From assembly GCA_910577075.1 (NCBI GenBank), contig CAJTKV010000025.1:1-32041 (forward strand): DNA of 32,041 nucleotides, in the 5' to 3' direction. The translations under genes and the position numbers were made by a program. This DNA comes from an uncultured Bacilli bacterium. Its GTDB lineage: Bacteria; Bacillota_I; Bacilli_A; RF39; UBA660. Shown here piece after piece: positions 31,073-32,041 of this stretch. The notes under the pieces are model-generated. The model was not told the origin of the DNA. It saw nothing but the letters and a program-made list of their open reading frames with translations, and did no database searches. Within the stretch, counting starts at the first letter, position 1. Every line of letters starts with the position of its first letter.

Positions 31073-31750
31073 ATGATTAAACAAAATAGTAGGGGAACCT
31101 TAATAGTTATTTCAGCACCAAGTGGTTCTGGTAAAGGAAGTGTTATAGAAGGTCTTTTAAAAAATGATAGTAAAAACAGATGGCTATCTGTTTCTACGAC
31201 ATCTCGTCCCATAAGGGAAAATGACATACCTGGAAAAACTTATAATTTTGTAACTAAGGAGGAATTTGAAAAAAAGATAGAAGAGGGATATTTTCTAGAA
31301 TATACCAAGTATGCTGGTAATTACTATGGTACGCCAAAAGAATTTATTGGTGATAAACTAAAAGCCGGAATTGATGTGATTTTAGAAATTGAAATTGAGG
31401 GAGCTAATAACATCAAAAAGCTTGTTCCTGAGGCTCTATTTATCTTTATTATGCCTCCATCAATTAAAGAGATGGCTAAAAGATTGAGGAATAGAGGTAC
31501 GGATAGTAAAGAAAAAATCCTTGAAAGATTCCATACAGCTTACAAAGAGATAAATGAAGTAACTAAGTATAATTATGTCGTTGTCAACGATATATTAGAA
31601 AATGCCATTGCTAAAGTCGAAGCGATTATAACAAGTGAAAAATGCCGAGTAGATCGTATCGAAGAAGTGTTCTTAGATACCAAAGAAGAGGAAATCCACG
31701 AATTATTGATAGACGATAAAGAATTCATAAATGAAGACATAAATATCTAA
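31073..31750 (+). CDS. gmk: Guanylate kinase
   Basis: 225 residues, ribosome site CAAGGATG. Phosphorylates GMP to GDP using ATP. P-loop APSGSGKGSVIEGLL (15-29), GMP-binding block VSTTSRPIRENDIPGKTYNF and FLEYTKYAGNYYGTP, lid region MAKRLRNRGTDSKEKILERF, and a C-terminal helix. The P-loop has GSGKGS where most family members have GSGKGT or GVGKGT; a Ser in that place can also coordinate magnesium. About 20 residues longer than the usual 205 because of an acidic tail (EEEIHELLIDDKEFINEDIN). In many Bacillota rpoZ follows gmk; here a terminator and a lipoprotein gene follow. Confidence 0.95.
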   Translation: MIKQNSRGTLIVISAPSGSGKGSVIEGLLKNDSKNRWLSVSTTSRPIRENDIPGKTYNFVTKEEFEKKIEEGYFLEYTKYAGNYYGTPKEFIGDKLKAGIDVILEIEIEGANNIKKLVPEALFIFIMPPSIKEMAKRLRNRGTDSKEKILERFHTAYKEINEVTKYNYVVVNDILENAIAKVEAIITSEKCRVDRIEEVFLDTKEEEIHELLIDDKEFINEDINI

Positions 31751-31776
31751 AGAGTAAGAAATTGCTCTTTTTTATT
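31749..31776 (+). terminator. Intrinsic terminator after gmk
   Basis: AAAGAGTAA-gaaa-TTGCTCTTT, a nine-pair stem (one wobble) capped by a GAAA tetraloop, then T-rich. Confidence 0.85.
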
Positions 31777-31832
31777 TGCATTTTTTCTAAATTAAGTGTA
31801 AAATATGAATATTTAAAAGAGGGGGAATTTTC

Positions 31833-32041
31833 GTGAGAAAGAAGAGGTTTAAATTATTCGCTGGAATGGCCGTCTTATCGGCAAATTTGCTATTTACTGG
31901 TTGCAGTTCTAAAACTCCTGATACTGAAGAAGTCGTTATGGAAAGTACAGAAGATACCATTGAAGAATCAACAGACAATATTGTCTTACAAACAATACCC
32001 GCATCCTCAACAGCAAGTGAAATCTTAGCAGCAGCAGTAGA
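31833..32041 (+). CDS. Lipoprotein, N-terminal part (runs off the window)
   Basis: GTG 31833 follows a strong GAGGGGG ribosome site. It reads (M)RKKRFKLFAGMAVLSANLLF followed by TGCSS, a signal peptide with the lipobox LLFTGC (lipidated Cys at position 24; Phe at -3 is slightly unusual). An acidic Ser/Thr-rich linker (PDTEEVVMESTEDTIEE) and LQTIPASSTASEILAAAV follow to the edge. No functional domain is reached. Export and lipidation are well supported; the role is unknown. Confidence 0.8.
   Translation, partial: MRKKRFKLFAGMAVLSANLLFTGCSSKTPDTEEVVMESTEDTIEESTDNIVLQTIPASSTASEILAAAV

Noticed and set aside
1..32041. tRNA, rRNA, CRISPR arrays, insertion sequences, prophage genes
   Set aside because: No cloverleaf, no regularly spaced repeats, no transposase or integrase motifs seen on either strand by eye; a tRNAscan-SE run would be decisive for tRNA.

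Overview
AT-rich, densely packed DNA from a low-GC Gram-positive bacterium. Gene order (Mini-III RNase, rlmB, SigH-like sigma, secE, nusG, rplKAJL, rpsL, rpsG, fusA, tuf), an L10 leader, purine-rich Shine-Dalgarno sites and many short U-tailed hairpin terminators all point to Bacillota/Bacilli. UGA acts as a stop (rlmB starts inside the ATGA that ends mrnC; the SigH-like gene also ends in TGA), so the Mycoplasma genetic code is not used. The AT bias, the missing neighbours (no rpoBC after rplL, no rpmG before secE) and the many small anchored surface proteins would fit an uncultured gut Bacilli lineage (RF39-like); that placement is inference.

Layout. (1) 1-1263: the end of a collagen-like (Gly-X-Y) surface protein and a glycosyltransferase with TPR-like repeats, overlapping or abutting it and plausibly its modifying enzyme. 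(2) 1260-5819, minus strand: a 1519-residue sigma-70 protein. A complete sigma2-sigma3-sigma4 unit fills the first ~280 residues, followed by ~1200 residues of degenerate sigma4-like helical repeats. This is the most unusual object in the window. (3) 5939-8855: an exported protein and three small anchored paralogues resembling bacterial Ig-like domains, expanded by local duplication that copied a terminator and promoter as well. (4) 8952-19230: the information-processing block mrnC-rlmB-sigH-like | secE-nusG | rplK-rplA | rplJ-rplL | two small membrane genes | rpsL-rpsG-fusA | tuf. Terminators, promoters and leader RNAs split it into several units. (5) 19350-25913: an anchored hypothetical protein, a YitT-type membrane protein, a single-ring ClpB/ClpC-like AAA+ ATPase, a YtqA-type radical SAM protein, a frameshifted gene, a large membrane protein and a tiny anchored peptide. 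(6) 26100-29973: a membrane-spanning XRE regulator whose promoter overlaps a perfect 11-bp inverted repeat, then an exported protein, an exported protease-like protein with His and Cys motifs of the CHAT/caspase type, and a small anchored protein. This is a candidate signal-controlled extracellular protease cassette. (7) 30145-32041: a disrupted anchored-protein gene, guanylate kinase (gmk), and the start of a lipoprotein that leaves the window.

Promoters. Seven candidates carry an extended -10 element (TGtTATATT or TGaTATAAT). The giant sigma differs from housekeeping sigma at two positions known to matter for -10 and extended -10 reading but keeps the -35 reading helix, so it may have its own promoter specificity. 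Two genes (23133-23893 and 30145-30960) carry frameshifts that could be true decay or assembly error. I saw no tRNA, rRNA, CRISPR array or insertion sequence.
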